Positions 4,800-5,385 of a stretch of 5,385 nucleotides of DNA are shown here, piece by piece; the first letter of the stretch is position 1, and each line of letters starts with the position of its first letter. Both the position numbers and the translations under genes were made by a program. Below the pieces are notes generated by a model. That model worked only from the letters and a program-made list of their open reading frames with translations, was not told the origin of the DNA and made no database searches. The stretch comes from Actinomycetes bacterium (GTDB lineage Bacteria; Actinomycetota; Actinomycetes; Actinomycetales; Microbacteriaceae). The DNA lies in the NCBI GenBank assembly GCA_023457615.1, contig JAEWKY010000019.1, positions 1-5,385 on the forward strand. Reading direction: 5' to 3'.

Positions 4800-5385
4800 G
4801 TGCCGCTCCCCTCGCTCCTGCGTCTCGGCCTCAGCGCCTGGTACGCCTTCTCGCTCCTCGAACGCGCTCACGAGCCGAAGCCGCGCGACAGCCCCGAGGT
4901 GCGCACGGGCGACCCCGACGCCGACCGCATCCTGCTGCTCGGCAACGGGCCCTGCCACGGCTGGGGCGTGCTGACGCACCAGCTCGGGCTGCCCGGGCAG
5001 CTCTCCCGCGCGATGCGCGCCCGCACGGGCCGCGCGTGCGACGTCGACTACGTCGGGGCGGAGTCGATGAACGCGCGCTCGGCCCTGGCCTGGCTCGGCG
5101 ACCGCGAGGTCGCCCCCTACGACGCCGTCGTCGTGGTCGTCGGCGTGAACGACGCCGTGCGCCGCACCCCGGTCGCCGAGTGGCGTGACGCCCTCGTCGA
5201 CCTGGCCTCCGCGGTGACCCCGCGACTGCGCCGCGACGCCCGCCTCTACCTCGCGGGGATGCCGCCGATCCGCTCGATCGCGGGCTACGACAACCTCGCG
5301 GGCCGGATCGCCGAGCCGCATCGCCGACGGCTCGAGGCGGCCACGCGCGACGTCGTGCGCGAACTCGGCCTCCCCGAGCTCATCC
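4800..5385 (+). CDS. SGNH/GDSL hydrolase-like protein with an altered nucleophile block (N-terminal 195 residues; 3' end outside window)
   Basis: The frame opens at GTG 4800 and stays open to the window edge (195 codons plus one base). After a leader MPLPSLLRLGLSAWYAFSLLE and a polar linker comes RILLLGNGPCHGWGVLTHQ (residues 42-60), then VDYVGAESMNARSAL, DAVVVVVGVNDAV (residues 108-120), and LYLAGMPPI. The order and spacing match the SGNH fold: block I after the first strand, a glycine region for block II, and GVND (115-118) as block III GxND. Block V (DxxH) would lie beyond the window. In block I the usual GDS reads G48-N49-G50, so the expected serine nucleophile is a glycine; Cys52 and His53 lie just after. 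The protein may be inactive, use another residue, or belong to a distinct subfamily. The short hydrophobic N-terminus lacks a clear signal-peptidase site, so a cytosolic or peripheral location is more likely than secretion. It has its own apparent promoter and is not obviously part of the mutasome operon. Confidence 0.75.
   Translation, partial: MPLPSLLRLGLSAWYAFSLLERAHEPKPRDSPEVRTGDPDADRILLLGNGPCHGWGVLTHQLGLPGQLSRAMRARTGRACDVDYVGAESMNARSALAWLGDREVAPYDAVVVVVGVNDAVRRTPVAEWRDALVDLASAVTPRLRRDARLYLAGMPPIRSIAGYDNLAGRIAEPHRRRLEAATRDVVRELGLPELI

Noticed and set aside
4723..5188. Two short plus-strand frames (4723-4974 and 4736-5188) in the same place as the SGNH-like gene
   Set aside because: They are arginine/alanine-rich shadow frames. 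The third frame from GTG 4800 has a Shine-Dalgarno and SGNH motifs and runs off the window.
3720..5321. A 533-codon minus-strand frame from the SGNH-like gene into dnaE2
   Set aside because: It overlaps two plus-strand coding regions with recognised motifs and has a composition typical of an antisense shadow.

Overview
The window is about 70% GC by eye, with a strong G/C preference at third codon positions, GTG as well as ATG starts, and a leaderless-type promoter. This points to a high-GC actinobacterium. The gene set and the style of the proteins suggest Microbacteriaceae (a Microbacterium-like genus), but the genus is inference only.

Layout: (1) Bases 1-249 (+) hold the C-terminal end of ImuB, the catalytically inactive Y-family polymerase-like protein of the SOS mutasome. 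(2) Bases 251-1144 (-) hold a compact two-gene unit, a GNAT acetyltransferase followed by a small DUF2087 protein. It converges on imuB with a single base between the two stop codons. (3) Bases 1145-1242 form the divergent GNAT/dnaE2 spacer. It contains a tandem 30-bp-period repeat and a leaderless-type -10 for the GNAT gene. (4) Bases 1243-4653 (+) hold a complete dnaE2 (ImuC), the error-prone C-family polymerase of the mutasome. (5) Bases 4654-4799 are an intergenic stretch with GC hairpins after dnaE2, then a likely promoter, a 5'-UTR hairpin and a good Shine-Dalgarno. (6) Bases 4800-5385 (+) hold the start of an SGNH/GDSL-hydrolase-like gene that runs off the window.

How the genes work together: ImuB and DnaE2 are partners in damage-induced mutagenic translesion synthesis. 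ImuB acts as the clamp-binding hub and DnaE2 as the polymerase. Here the two genes share a strand but are separated by about 1 kb of opposite-strand genes, so dnaE2 must depend on its own promoter or on read-through. GNAT-DUF2087 and the SGNH-like gene have no evident mechanistic link to the mutasome.

I do not see a wholly new system. The points most worth a second look are the repeat array at the dnaE2 start, which carries near-LexA half-site pairs; a PHP domain with one metal ligand changed; a QPPLF clamp-like peptide in DnaE2; an SGNH-like protein whose nucleophile block reads GNGP instead of GDS; and an apparent excess of GGATGC/GCATCC hexamers. No tRNA, rRNA, CRISPR array or mobile element was seen.
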